36,727 bases of DNA from Chthonomonadaceae bacterium (GCA_025054835.1 JANWZQ010000051.1:1-36727); one strand, 5' to 3'. Positions 16,132-24,604 are shown, counted from the first letter of the stretch. The notes: a model not told the origin generated them from the sequence alone. Numbers and translations are program-made.

Positions 16132-17121
16132 GTGAAGTACCGACGTTTTGGCCGTACGGGCCTGCAGGTCTCCGAGATCGGTTTCGGGTGCTCGCGACTG
16201 GGGGGCGTCTTTGCGCAGGGCAACAGCCGGCAGGAGAACCTGCGCGCGTTGCGCAGTGCGATGGATGCAGGGATCAACTTTTTTGACACGGCCGATATGT
16301 ATGCGCAGGGTGAGGCGGAGTCTCTGCTGGGGGAGGCGTTTCGCGGACGGCGTGATCAGGTGATCCTGGCGACCAAAGGGGGATATTGTCTGCCGGCGCA
16401 ACGCCGGTGGGTTGCGCGCATCAAACCTCTGGTCCGGCCGATCGTTCGCGCACTCGGCCTGCGAAGGGACCGCCTGCCTGCCGGCGTTTCCGGCGCGCTC
16501 TCTCAGGATTTCTCTCCGGGATACTTGCGGGTCGCTGTGGAGGGCAGCCTGCGTCGGCTGCGCACGGACTGCATCGATCTGTATCAGCTGCACAGTCCGC
16601 CGGCATCGGTTATCGAGTCCGGGGAGTTTGTGGGTGTAATGGAGGATTTGAAACGGCAGGGGAAGATCCGCTTCTGGGGGATTGCGGCGGACACTGCGCA
16701 GGACGCGGCGCTCGCTCTGCAGTACCCGCAGGTCGCTTCACTGCAGATTCCTTTCGGGTTGCTCGACCTGGAGGCGCTGGATCTGTTGCTGCGGCGTGTG
16801 GGGTCCGAGGGGCCAGCGATTATCGCGCGCGGTTGTTTCGGTGGGGGCCTGCTGAAGGAGGATCTGACCGCAGAGCAGTTGCAGGCCATGACCGGGAAGT
16901 GGGAACGGATCCTTGCCTACCGGCAGCTGGCACGGGAGAGAGGACGATCGGTTCTGGAGATGGCCCTGCAGTTCGTGCTACGGGCTCCCGGTGTTTCTGT
17001 CACGTTGCTCGGGATGCGCACGGAAGCGCATCTGGCGGATAACCTGCGTTACTATGCGGCACCTGCGCTCTCTGCGGAGGAGTTCGCGCAGATTGAGGGA
17101 GCGCAGGTCGCCGCGCGCTAG
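16132..17121 (+). CDS. Aldo/keto reductase
   Basis: This 329-residue NADPH-dependent oxidoreductase has the AKR tetrad: D52 and Y57 in FDTADMY, K82 in ATKGG and H154 in LYQLHSP. The N-terminal YRRFGRTGLQVSEIGFGC is typical of the YajO/Tas-type AKR subfamily. The C-terminal cofactor segment is VTLLGMRTEAHLADNL. The start is GTG at 16132 with GAGGAGGGG just upstream. A basic insertion at about 90-125 (RRWVARIKPLVRPIVRALGL) is longer than usual and may cover the active site. It follows the GMC oxidoreductase and converges with the radical SAM gene (32-nt gap). Confidence 0.93.
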   Translation: MKYRRFGRTGLQVSEIGFGCSRLGGVFAQGNSRQENLRALRSAMDAGINFFDTADMYAQGEAESLLGEAFRGRRDQVILATKGGYCLPAQRRWVARIKPLVRPIVRALGLRRDRLPAGVSGALSQDFSPGYLRVAVEGSLRRLRTDCIDLYQLHSPPASVIESGEFVGVMEDLKRQGKIRFWGIAADTAQDAALALQYPQVASLQIPFGLLDLEALDLLLRRVGSEGPAIIARGCFGGGLLKEDLTAEQLQAMTGKWERILAYRQLARERGRSVLEMALQFVLRAPGVSVTLLGMRTEAHLADNLRYYAAPALSAEEFAQIEGAQVAAR

Positions 17122-17153
17122 TGGAGTGGGATGCGGGCGCTCCACCCCGGGGC

Positions 17154-18299
17154 TCAGTGCGTGCCGTCCGGACTTCCGGGGGCGGTCGGAGTCTCTGCAG
17201 AGAGACTGCCGTGCAGCTGGAAGAAGCGTTTGCTGAACCGATCGCAGGAGGCGCAGACCGGGTTGGGAACTATGTGTTGCTTTGCGAGTGCGCGGTTGCG
17301 CTGGTAGGCCGCATTGTTCCAGATCTGTTCGAAGGGTTGCTCCAGCAGATTGCCGTAGGTGTACATCTCTTTGAATGGAGTGCAGCACCCGAGCGTGACT
17401 TCTCCGCTGAAGGTGACCCGGAAGTTCTCTCCCCAGAAGAAGGGGCAGGAGAACGGCCGGTCCGGGTCGGCCCATGAGAGATCGTCCGAGGGGAAGGACC
17501 TGCACCGTATTCCCAGCTGCTCCATGCGCTGTGCGGCGGCATCGAGCTCCCGCCGGTAGCTATCTACTGTGCGGCGGTTCTGGAATCCCCAGTCGTATCC
17601 GGCGTAGGTAATGCAGTTGATGAAGTCCACGCCGAGATCTGCCGCCTGTTCCACGAACGTCACCAGTTCCCCCTCGTTTTCGTTGAGCAGCACAAAATTG
17701 AGCCCGATCAGGGGAAACCGGGAGCGGCTGCGCTGTCGGACCCGGATCAGGTTGCGAACGTTCTGATGGACAACAGGGAGTTGCCCTCCGCGACGCACTT
17801 TACAGTAGGTTTCCGGGAGAGCCGCGTCGATGCTAACGTTCAGTTCGGTCAGGCCGCACGAGATCAGGCGCTCTGCGCGCTCCGTGTGGAGCAGCATGCC
17901 GTTGGAGTAGATGCCGATTTTGCACCACGGGCGCTTGCGGCGTGTGTACTCCACCACATCGAAGAAGCGGGGGTACATGAGCGCCTCCCCGAAGCCGTTG
18001 AGCGACAGATTGATCACCCAGGGGAACTGTTCCAGGATACGCTGGTAGGTCTCGAATTCCATCTGGCCAAGCCGGTAGGGCTTGAGGCCCTGTGAGCGCA
18101 GGCACTGCACGCAGGCGAGGTTGCACCGGTTGGTCAGCTCGATTTCGACGCCTGTCGGGTGACTGCGCATGACGAGAGGCCGCTCCCGTTGTTCCTTCTG
18201 GTACCGGTGGTAGTTGGCGAGCACGCGGGGATGTAGCAGGATGCGGAAGGCGTTGTTCTCCTTGAGTTTGTGGTAGTGACGGGTCAGTGATGCGAGCAT
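17154..18299 (-). CDS. Radical SAM protein with SPASM-like C-terminus
   Basis: The 381-residue protein carries the radical SAM cluster motif C59-x3-C63-x2-C66 (NRCNLACVQC), which binds a 4Fe-4S cluster and SAM to make a 5'-deoxyadenosyl radical. The GGE-like strand reads LNGFGEALMYP. The C-terminal region has a Cys series (SCPFFWG, LGCCTPF, VCASCDRF) typical of SPASM/twitch domains that bind auxiliary clusters. The ATG at 18299 has GGAGGAAC 6 nt upstream; the frame is open further but overlaps the preceding gene. It lies downstream of the B12-type radical SAM gene, separated by a strong hairpin. The substrate, a peptide, sugar or lipid, cannot be inferred. Confidence 0.88.
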   Translation of the reverse strand: MLASLTRHYHKLKENNAFRILLHPRVLANYHRYQKEQRERPLVMRSHPTGVEIELTNRCNLACVQCLRSQGLKPYRLGQMEFETYQRILEQFPWVINLSLNGFGEALMYPRFFDVVEYTRRKRPWCKIGIYSNGMLLHTERAERLISCGLTELNVSIDAALPETYCKVRRGGQLPVVHQNVRNLIRVRQRSRSRFPLIGLNFVLLNENEGELVTFVEQAADLGVDFINCITYAGYDWGFQNRRTVDSYRRELDAAAQRMEQLGIRCRSFPSDDLSWADPDRPFSCPFFWGENFRVTFSGEVTLGCCTPFKEMYTYGNLLEQPFEQIWNNAAYQRNRALAKQHIVPNPVCASCDRFSKRFFQLHGSLSAETPTAPGSPDGTH

Positions 18300-18340
18300 G
18301 GATGTTCCTCCGGGCCGGGGACTGGCAGGCGTACAACGGC

Positions 18341-18381
18341 CCGAGAAACGGAAGAGACGACCGATCAGGTCGCCTCTTCCG
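18341..18381 (-). terminator. Strong hairpin between the two radical SAM genes
   Basis: On the plus strand 18349-18362 pairs with 18368-18381 (14 bp, one mismatch that becomes a G-U pair in minus-strand RNA) around a 5-nt loop. On the minus strand it is followed by TTTCT. It begins 8 nt after the stop of the upstream gene and ends about 50 nt before the downstream start, so it may terminate or attenuate transcription within the operon. Confidence 0.6.
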
Positions 18382-18388
18382 CAGGGGG

Positions 18389-19996
18389 TTAGCGCTTGTG
18401 CAGCGAGAGAGGGATTTTCTCCAGCTTGCGTCCGGCGAACTCGGTGGGTATTTCGGCCAGCGGGGATCCGCGGCGGCGCCGATAGGCCACGGCGGCGCGC
18501 ACGTAGGCGAGCGCAATGCGGCGCGGGATCAGTTTGATCTGCGCCAGGAGCATCTGCTTCCAACCGGCCTTGCTGGCGCGGTACAGGCGGTAGGGGATCA
18601 CCAGCTCCAGACGCGCCCACCATCGGGCCAGAGTCAGGTCATCGGTTGTCAGGAAGCGCGAGCGCACCGTGGCGGTGTAGCTATCCCACTTCTCGTAGGT
18701 CATCTCTTTTTCGAGCAGACCTTCCTGCATGGCCCGGAAGTACATGGGCGTGCCCGGGAAGGGCGTCATGAGCGTGAAGGTGCACTCGCACTTCATGGTC
18801 TTGGCGTAGCGAATGGTGCGCTCCACCGTGTCCCAGCTCTCTTCCGGGGCACCGATGACGAAGGTACCGAACACGTGAATGCCCAGTGAGTCGGCCAGTT
18901 CGATCTTCTGGCGCAGCTTGTTGTTGATCGCGATCTTCTGACCGATGGACTCCATGCACTCTTCGTCGGCGGTTTCGATACCGGTGGTGATCGTTTTCAC
19001 TCCGGCCCGGGCCATGAGCTCGATCAGGTCGTCCTCCAGCACTTCCAGACTGACCTCGACGGTGGCGGACATCTTGATGCCTCGCTCGATCACCTTGGTC
19101 AGGATCTCGCGCACCAGCTGGCGGTTGAAGCCGAAGTTGGGGTCACGGAATCGCCACTTGTGAATGCCCCACGTTTTGTTGAGCCATTCCATCTCGGCGA
19201 CCACACGGTCCGCGGTGCTCATGCGCAGCGGGCGCCCTTCGTGGAGCATGTACGGGCACATGGTGCATCCGATGGGACATCCCCGGCTGGCCGTCACGTA
19301 GACGAAGCAGTCGGCGGGGTTGCCTGTGGGGCTATAGCGCTCCAGCGGCAGCAGGTGGTAGGCCGGGAAGGGCAATTCGGCAAGATTTTCTACCAGGACC
19401 CATTCCTTGTAACGCAGCTGCTGCCGGGCCTCGTCGTACAGCGCGTCGCCGGTCAGCGGCACGTAGGTCTTCGGATCGATCACGCCCTTCTGCTGTTTCC
19501 AGTCCTCTCCCTGCGCGTTGAACATCGCGCCGACGACGGCCTCTGGCTCTCCGTACAGGATCGCGTCGGCGTTGGTCTGGCGCACCCAGTGGTCCAGCGT
19601 GGTCATGATAACCGTGCCGAACAGGAACAGGCGGACGTGCGGCAGGCGTTGCTTGATACGGTCGGCGAAGCGCAGATCCGGTGGCAGGGTAGGAATGGAC
19701 AGGCGCACGCCGACCCAGATCTCGTCCTCGGGGCCTGTCTGGCGCTTGATCCGATTGACCACGTAGTCCAGCGCCGCGTCATCGTGGTAGCGTTCCAGCA
19801 GCAGATCGATGACGTCGGTCTGGAGGCCCGATTGTTCGCCGATGGCGGCTACCAGCATCATATCCGGGGGAGGCAGAAACAGGAACGATTTCTCCCACGG
19901 TTTGAGTTTACGTGAAACACCCAGACCGGCAGACTGCGACCGTTCGTTGGAATAGCCGCGCCGCTCCGGTGGATTAACCAGAAACAGGTACCTCAT
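18389..19996 (-). CDS. B12-binding-type radical SAM protein
   Basis: The 535-residue protein has an N-terminal region (1 to about 170) shaped like the cobalamin-binding Rossmann domain of class B radical SAM proteins (YLFLVNPPERRG, RLFLFGTVIMTT, AILYGEPE). The radical SAM motif follows: C240-x3-C244-x2-C247 in TASRGCPIGCTMCPY. SMART Elp3-like features follow (TITTGIETADEE, HVFGTFVIGAPEES). The C-terminal 100 residues are basic with amphipathic helices (WARLELVIPYRLYRASKAGW), as in membrane-associated members of the BchE/P-methylase/HpnJ group. The group includes methyltransferases and ring-forming enzymes, so the reaction is open. GAGGAGAT precedes the ATG at 19996. It follows the glycosyltransferase by 14 nt. 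Confidence 0.9.
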   Translation of the reverse strand: MRYLFLVNPPERRGYSNERSQSAGLGVSRKLKPWEKSFLFLPPPDMMLVAAIGEQSGLQTDVIDLLLERYHDDAALDYVVNRIKRQTGPEDEIWVGVRLSIPTLPPDLRFADRIKQRLPHVRLFLFGTVIMTTLDHWVRQTNADAILYGEPEAVVGAMFNAQGEDWKQQKGVIDPKTYVPLTGDALYDEARQQLRYKEWVLVENLAELPFPAYHLLPLERYSPTGNPADCFVYVTASRGCPIGCTMCPYMLHEGRPLRMSTADRVVAEMEWLNKTWGIHKWRFRDPNFGFNRQLVREILTKVIERGIKMSATVEVSLEVLEDDLIELMARAGVKTITTGIETADEECMESIGQKIAINNKLRQKIELADSLGIHVFGTFVIGAPEESWDTVERTIRYAKTMKCECTFTLMTPFPGTPMYFRAMQEGLLEKEMTYEKWDSYTATVRSRFLTTDDLTLARWWARLELVIPYRLYRASKAGWKQMLLAQIKLIPRRIALAYVRAAVAYRRRRGSPLAEIPTEFAGRKLEKIPLSLHKR

Positions 19997-20010
19997 AGGT
20001 TGTCATCTCC

Positions 20011-21258
20011 TCAACAGGTAGTCACGACCGGAGTGCGATCCGGTTCCCCGTTCAACACGTTGCGATAGATTCGCTCGACATCTTCCGCCTGTCGGCGCGG
20101 AGTGAATTGAGTGAGCACACGCATCCGGCCGCGCCGGCCCATTTCTCTACGCCGCTCCGGATCCTGCAGCAGGGCGATCAGAGCGTCGGCCAGTGCTTCG
20201 GTATCTCTGGCAGGTACCAGCAGGCCTTCCACACCGTCCGTGAGGATCTCCGGCAACGCGCCCGAGGCGAAGCCAACGACCGGGCGTTGCATGGCCATGG
20301 CCTCGGTCACCACGAGGCCAAAAGGTTCTTCCCAGGAGGGAACGGCCAGCACATCAAGATCCGCCATGACTTCTGGCATGGCGTCCAGCCACCCGGTCCA
20401 GATCACATGGGCCTCCAGGCCCAGTTCGGCGATCCGGCGGCGCACCTGATGCTCGTAGGTATCGCCGCTGGCGGCCAGCGCGTCCGTGCGTCCCACGATG
20501 GCAAGGCGCACATTCGGGAGTATCTGCCGTACTTTTGCCAGCGCTTCCACCAGTTCCATGTGCCCTTTCCAGAGCATGATCCGGGCGACAATGCCGATCA
20601 GGGGGGTATCCTCCGACAGGTGATACCGCTGGCGGAGGAAGCCGCGCGGGACACGTTCCGGGTCAAAGTCGCGCGTATCGGTTGCGTTGAGCGCCGTATA
20701 GATTTTATGCGGGGGCACGCCCCCGTCGATCAACGACTGCCGTACGAACTGTGAAATCGCCAGAACACCTGTGCACTCCTGCAGCGCCCAGGTGGTCGCG
20801 CGCCCGATTTCCGGGTACCACTTGATGTGTACGTGTATAATATTGCGTGTGCCGGTGAGCCTGGCCAGCAGCGTCGAGAACAGGGCGTCCCGGGGCCGGT
20901 CGGTTGCATGGAGGATATCGATCCCGCGCGTTCGGACGTACCATGCGAGTCGCAGCAAGGAGACCATGGCGCCGAGATTCCGGAACAGGCTGGCCATTTT
21001 GCTGAGTTTGCCTCGACTCTTGCCTGTGACCTCATAGCCCAGGTTACACACCAGAAGGTTCAGGTGCGGGACCTGCTTCAGGATGCCCAGAGTCTTCTCG
21101 AGGTCCACGGCATTGCGGTTGGTCGCAATGTGCACCTCGACCTGTGCCGGGTCGAAATTCCGGATCAGTTCCAGATGGACGGCGACGTCTGCTCCCAGCG
21201 CGCTACGCGTGTTCACAAACAGCACCCGGGGTTTGCGTCCCGGCGGTAACCCTCTCAC
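20011..21258 (-). CDS. Glycosyltransferase family 4 (GT-B) protein
   Basis: The 415-residue protein is a retaining GT-B glycosyltransferase. The N-terminal domain starts PRVLFVNTRSALGADVAVHLEL. The nucleotide-sugar domain has the R226 and K231 signature (IGIVARIMLWKGHMELVEAL) and the E311-x7-E319 motif (EEPFGLVVTEAMAMQRPVVG). It should transfer a sugar from an NDP-sugar onto a lipid, polysaccharide or small molecule at the cytoplasmic side of the membrane. The start is taken as GTG at 21258, with AGGAGAAGAGG upstream, because the N-terminus then aligns with the family. The frame extends to 21825 but there it overlaps the divergent aldolase. It is the first gene of the minus-strand operon with the B12-type radical SAM gene. 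Confidence 0.88.
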   Translation of the reverse strand: MRGLPPGRKPRVLFVNTRSALGADVAVHLELIRNFDPAQVEVHIATNRNAVDLEKTLGILKQVPHLNLLVCNLGYEVTGKSRGKLSKMASLFRNLGAMVSLLRLAWYVRTRGIDILHATDRPRDALFSTLLARLTGTRNIIHVHIKWYPEIGRATTWALQECTGVLAISQFVRQSLIDGGVPPHKIYTALNATDTRDFDPERVPRGFLRQRYHLSEDTPLIGIVARIMLWKGHMELVEALAKVRQILPNVRLAIVGRTDALAASGDTYEHQVRRRIAELGLEAHVIWTGWLDAMPEVMADLDVLAVPSWEEPFGLVVTEAMAMQRPVVGFASGALPEILTDGVEGLLVPARDTEALADALIALLQDPERRREMGRRGRMRVLTQFTPRRQAEDVERIYRNVLNGEPDRTPVVTTC

Positions 21259-21450
21259 GGTGATGGTCCTCTTCTCCTGTTGGCTCCAGTTCACAGGGAT
21301 TATGGCCAGAGGTTGTTGTAAACGGACTGCCAGAAATACGGGCTTTTCTGCGCTCCGGGACCGCCGTTTGCCTCTCGCGGGTGCAAGAACTGTGCCAATA
21401 ACGTTGTATCTGGCGGGCGCTCCGTCCGGGCCGGAGCATGGAGGAGAGAG

Positions 21451-22287
21451 ATGCCCCTTGTAGCGACCTGTGAGTTGTTGCGCGATGCGCAGCGTCGTGG
21501 CTACGCGGTTCCCGGCTTTGAGCCTTACAACCTGGAGCAGATACAGGCCGTACTGGAGGCCGCAGAGGAGGAGCGGGCACCGGTTCTGATCCAGCTCTGG
21601 GCCGAAGTTCTCGAGACCTACGGGATGGACCTGCTGGTTGCGATCGTGCGTACAATCGCGGATCGGATCGCGGTGCCGGTGGGGTTGCATCTGGATCACG
21701 CAACCGATGAGACGCTTGTGGAGCGTGCCATTGTGGCCGGGTTTACCTCTGTGATGTTTGATGGCTCGGCACTGCCTCTGGAGGAGAACGTGGCGCGGAC
21801 GCGCCGGGTGGTCCGGAAGGCACACGCGTACGGGGTTGCTGTGGAGGCAGAGCTCGGGATTGTAGGGCGTCTGGATCCTGCGGATGACGTGGAAGAGACC
21901 CTGCGGCGCGTCGCGGATCTACTCACCGATCCATCGCTGGCCAGACGCTTTGTGGAGGAGACCGGCACGGATATTCTGGCTCCCGCGGTGGGCACCATCC
22001 ATGGATGCCCGCTGCCGCTGGCGCGGCTGGACATTCCGCGGATTGCCGCGATCGCGCGCGCCGTGCAGGTGCCGCTGGCGTTGCATGGGGGAAGCGGCGT
22101 GGGCGAGGAGGCGCTCCAACAGGCTATTGCGGCGGGCATCGCGAAAGTAAATATCGACACGGAGGTGCGCGCTGTGAGTATTGCCGCCCTGAAGGAGCAG
22201 GTCGCCCGGATCGGTGAGACTGGAGATCCTGTTTACCTGGACTATGCCCGTTATCCGCGCGCGGTTCGCGCCTCAACCGAAGAGTAG
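21451..22287 (+). CDS. Class II (zinc) aldolase, fructose-/tagatose-bisphosphate type
   Basis: The 278-residue protein matches class II aldolases: catalytic D82 and zinc ligand H83 (LHLDHATD), E132/E134 (VEAELG), H184 (GTIHG), H212 (LHGGSG), and the phosphate-binding KVNIDTEVR near 230. The family cleaves ketose 1,6-bisphosphates to DHAP and an aldehyde. At 278 residues it is closer to the GatY/KbaY or short FbaA class than to the 350-residue E. coli FbaA. GGAGGAGAG precedes the ATG. It diverges from the glycosyltransferase with 192 nt between them. It may be the central glycolytic aldolase or a pathway-specific one. Confidence 0.9.
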   Translation: MPLVATCELLRDAQRRGYAVPGFEPYNLEQIQAVLEAAEEERAPVLIQLWAEVLETYGMDLLVAIVRTIADRIAVPVGLHLDHATDETLVERAIVAGFTSVMFDGSALPLEENVARTRRVVRKAHAYGVAVEAELGIVGRLDPADDVEETLRRVADLLTDPSLARRFVEETGTDILAPAVGTIHGCPLPLARLDIPRIAAIARAVQVPLALHGGSGVGEEALQQAIAAGIAKVNIDTEVRAVSIAALKEQVARIGETGDPVYLDYARYPRAVRASTEE

Positions 22288-22413
22288 GTGAGTCAGAGGA
22301 TCCGGATGGTTGGTGCGAATGGAAGAGCATGAGGCGGTTCTGTGGCGCGTGAACAACAGGAGGCTCTCCGGGACCCGGGGACCTGCAAACCATACAACAG
22401 GGGAGACGCTATC

Positions 22414-22956
22414 ATGTCGCACGGTGCACCGTTGCTGGTTTTCGCGTTGAACGTTCAGGCGCCACCACTGCGGCAATTGCTGGTGCCCATGCAGGCGGCG
22501 GGTTTTCCGGTTGCGCTGGGAACCGGGATTGTCGGAGAGGCCGGTGCGGAGGCACTGGATAGCCCGGAGTGGGACGCGGCGTTCATACGCTGGAACCAGC
22601 CTGAAATGCATGAGGTGGCCCTGCTGGAGCGCATGGTCTGCGACGAGGACGAGGAAGGGATGGTGCGCGTGACCGAGGCGATGAATCAGGTGCTACAGTG
22701 GGAGGATCAGGTTGGACGTCTCATCGTTGCCGCGCATCTGCAGCAGACACAGGCTGTGTATGCGTTGCAACTGCTGGACGCATTGTTCACAGACGAGGAT
22801 CATCCGGCGTGGGGAGCGTTTGATATTCTCCTGCGCGTTCTGGCGGACTACACAGATGGCCTGATCTATGTGGAAGGGGAGGGCTACCTCGATGCTGACG
22901 GGGAGTTGCTGCTTTCGGAGGAAGATGCGCCCGCAAGTCCGGGGAAGAGCGTCTGA
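22414..22956 (+). CDS. Unknown acidic protein (180 aa)
   Basis: I do not recognise this protein. It is soluble and acidic with no signal peptide or membrane segment. The N-terminal MSHGAPLLVFALNVQAPPLR, a central acidic helical stretch (VCDEDEEGMVRVTEAMNQVL), and the C-terminal LIYVEGEGYLDADGELLLSEE suggest a compact alpha/beta domain with an acidic tail. The ATG at 22414 has GGGGAG 9 nt upstream. Its last 73 nt overlap the 3' end of tatD on the opposite strand. It follows the aldolase by 126 nt. Confidence 0.65.
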   Translation: MSHGAPLLVFALNVQAPPLRQLLVPMQAAGFPVALGTGIVGEAGAEALDSPEWDAAFIRWNQPEMHEVALLERMVCDEDEEGMVRVTEAMNQVLQWEDQVGRLIVAAHLQQTQAVYALQLLDALFTDEDHPAWGAFDILLRVLADYTDGLIYVEGEGYLDADGELLLSEEDAPASPGKSV

Positions 22957-23702
22957 GCGTTCCGGGTGGTGAGTGCGGCAATATCCTCGAAATGCAGGCC
23001 ACGTAGTTCCGCCAGTTTCTGTGCGATGAGCGGCACGTACGCGGGCTCGTTGCGTTGTCCCCGGTGCGGCATGGGAGCCAGGTAGGGGGCATCCGTCTCC
23101 ACAAGCAGGGTATCCGGGGGGACCGTGCGTGCGGCCGCGCGTATCGCTTCCGCGTTTTTGAAGGTCAGAGTGCCACCAAATCCCAGCTTCAACCCCAGTG
23201 TTGCTGCCCGCTGTGCTTCTTCCACTGTGCCTGCCCAGCAGTGCATGACTCCACCGATCTGCGCTACAGATACTTGCTCCAGAATGGCCAGTGTTTCCGG
23301 GTATGCCTCGCGGCAATGAATGATGACAGGCCGATGGAGGCGGTGTGCCATCTGCAGCTGATCGCGGAAGGCGCGGTACTGGTCCTCGCGTGGTGAGAAA
23401 TCGTAGTGGAAGTCCAGGCCGATCTCACCGATGGCAACCGTACAGGGGTGCATGGCGAGAGCCGTCAGGCGTTCTTCTGCCTCTGGAGTCCAGTGGCGCG
23501 CATCGTGCGGGTGGATCGCGACGGCTGCAAAGAGGGTGCCTTGGTGCTGTTCTGCCAGCGCGACCGCATGCTCGCTGCTGGTCAGGTCGTAGCCAACCAC
23601 GATCATCTGCAGCACCCCGGCCTGTCTGGCGCGTGTCAGGCACACATCAAGGTCGGTGGCAAAACGCTCGTGGTTGAAGTGGCAGTGTGTGTCGATGAGC
23701 AT
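22884..23702 (-). CDS. tatD: TatD family metal-dependent DNase/hydrolase
   Basis: The 272-residue amidohydrolase-fold protein has the TatD metal ligands: H6 and H8 (IDTHCHFN), E93 (AIGEIGLDF), H129 (VIIHCREAYPE), H154 (VMHCWAG) and D204 (VETDAPYLAP). The family shows 3'-5' exonuclease or deoxyribonuclease activity. The ATG at 23702 is chosen because AGGAG lies 7-10 nt upstream; an in-frame ATG at 23717 abuts the T-tract of a terminator and lacks a ribosome site. The C-terminus (SSSESSNSPSASR) is low complexity and lies in the antisense overlap with the unknown acidic gene. It follows the sigma-factor gene, whose terminator ends just before the start codon. Confidence 0.93.
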   Translation of the reverse strand: MLIDTHCHFNHERFATDLDVCLTRARQAGVLQMIVVGYDLTSSEHAVALAEQHQGTLFAAVAIHPHDARHWTPEAEERLTALAMHPCTVAIGEIGLDFHYDFSPREDQYRAFRDQLQMAHRLHRPVIIHCREAYPETLAILEQVSVAQIGGVMHCWAGTVEEAQRAATLGLKLGFGGTLTFKNAEAIRAAARTVPPDTLLVETDAPYLAPMPHRGQRNEPAYVPLIAQKLAELRGLHFEDIAALTTRNAQTLFPGLAGASSSESSNSPSASR

Positions 23703-23718
23703 GCGGGGGCTCCTCATG

Positions 23719-23748
23719 AAAAAGCGTTCCCGAGCGAGCCGGGAACGC
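23719..23748 (-). terminator. Intrinsic terminator after the sigma-factor gene
   Basis: GCGTTCCCG (23724-23732) pairs perfectly with CGGGAACGC (23740-23748) around a 7-nt loop. On the minus strand it is followed by TTTTT (23723-23719). It lies 32 nt after the sigma-factor stop and 16 nt before the tatD start codon. Confidence 0.85.
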
Positions 23749-23780
23749 GCAGGTTCGTAGAGAGACGGCGCCGGGCCGTG

Positions 23781-24434
23781 CTACGCGGTGTTTGGTTGCA
23801 GTTGCGGCAGCGTAGCAAGCCGCTCCTTAAAACCCGGATCCTCTGCCTTCTGAGCGCTCGGAACCTTGTTCAGAGCACGACGCAACAACGATCGTCCGCG
23901 ATGGATGCGGGACCGCACCGTCCCGATCGAGGAGTTCATGATCCGTGCGATCTCCTCGTAGGAGTAGCCCTCTACGTCGCACAGCAGCACTGCGATGCGG
24001 AAGGGCTCCGGGAGCGCCTGAAGGGCTTTCTGCAACCGCTCATCCATCACCTGTTCCATCAGGTTGCGCTCCGGGTTGGTTGCTTCGTCCGGGATTTGCA
24101 GGAGCAGGTTATCGTCGCTTTCCTCATCGCCCACTGGTTGATCGAGCGAGAGTGGTTTCTGCTTCGGTCGACGGCGCAACAGATCGATAAACAGATTCGA
24201 CAGGATGCGGAAGAACCAGCTCTCAAACGGGAGTTGCCGGTTGTACGTGCCAAAAGAGCGGTAGGCGCGCAGGTAGGCCTCCTGCGTCAGGTCTTCGGCG
24301 TCGTCACGGTTGCCGGTCAAACGATAAGCCATGTTGTAAGCCTGCCGGTAGGTGCGATCCACCAGTTTCTGAAACTCCGCGTGATCGGCGGGGCGTACCG
24401 CCGTTGTGCTGGAGGTGTTGATGTGCGTGCTCAT
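23781..24434 (-). CDS. ECF-like RNA polymerase sigma factor (sigma-70 family)
   Basis: The 217-residue protein has sigma region 2 (about 20-90: YRQAYNMAYRLTGNRDDAED, LTQEAYLRAYRSF, FESWFFRILSNLFIDLLRR) and region 4 with a helix-turn-helix (about 130-185: LPEPFRIAVLLCDVEGYSYE, EIARIMNSSIGTVRSRIHRG). There is no region 3, as expected for the group 4 (ECF) class, near RpoE/SigW-type members. The ATG at 24434 has AAGGAGAG about 7 nt upstream; a longer in-frame start at 24476 lacks one. No adjacent gene encodes an obvious anti-sigma factor, which is unusual for this class. It ends at a strong terminator. Confidence 0.92.
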   Translation of the reverse strand: MSTHINTSSTTAVRPADHAEFQKLVDRTYRQAYNMAYRLTGNRDDAEDLTQEAYLRAYRSFGTYNRQLPFESWFFRILSNLFIDLLRRRPKQKPLSLDQPVGDEESDDNLLLQIPDEATNPERNLMEQVMDERLQKALQALPEPFRIAVLLCDVEGYSYEEIARIMNSSIGTVRSRIHRGRSLLRRALNKVPSAQKAEDPGFKERLATLPQLQPNTA

Positions 24435-24604
24435 AGGGTGACTCTCCTTACTCTTGCCGACGACCCACAAATCCATCGTGTTAACCGGTGCCGTTTCGCC
24501 GACAGCATGCCTCGCTTCTCACAAAGTCCGCAAGTGGCATTAGAACTGATCGGTACTAAAGCAAGGCACGAACAAGTGTACTTTCTACTTCTTTTGACGT
24601 CGTT

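Noticed and set aside
14611-16593. 660-codon open frame antisense to the GMC and aldo/keto reductase genes
   Set aside because: Same reason: no domains, and both genes on the opposite strand have complete catalytic motifs.
17121-17145. Inverted repeat GTGGAG...CTCCAC between the convergent AKR and radical SAM genes
   Set aside because: Only 6 bp with a 13-nt loop and no T-run; not convincing as a terminator.
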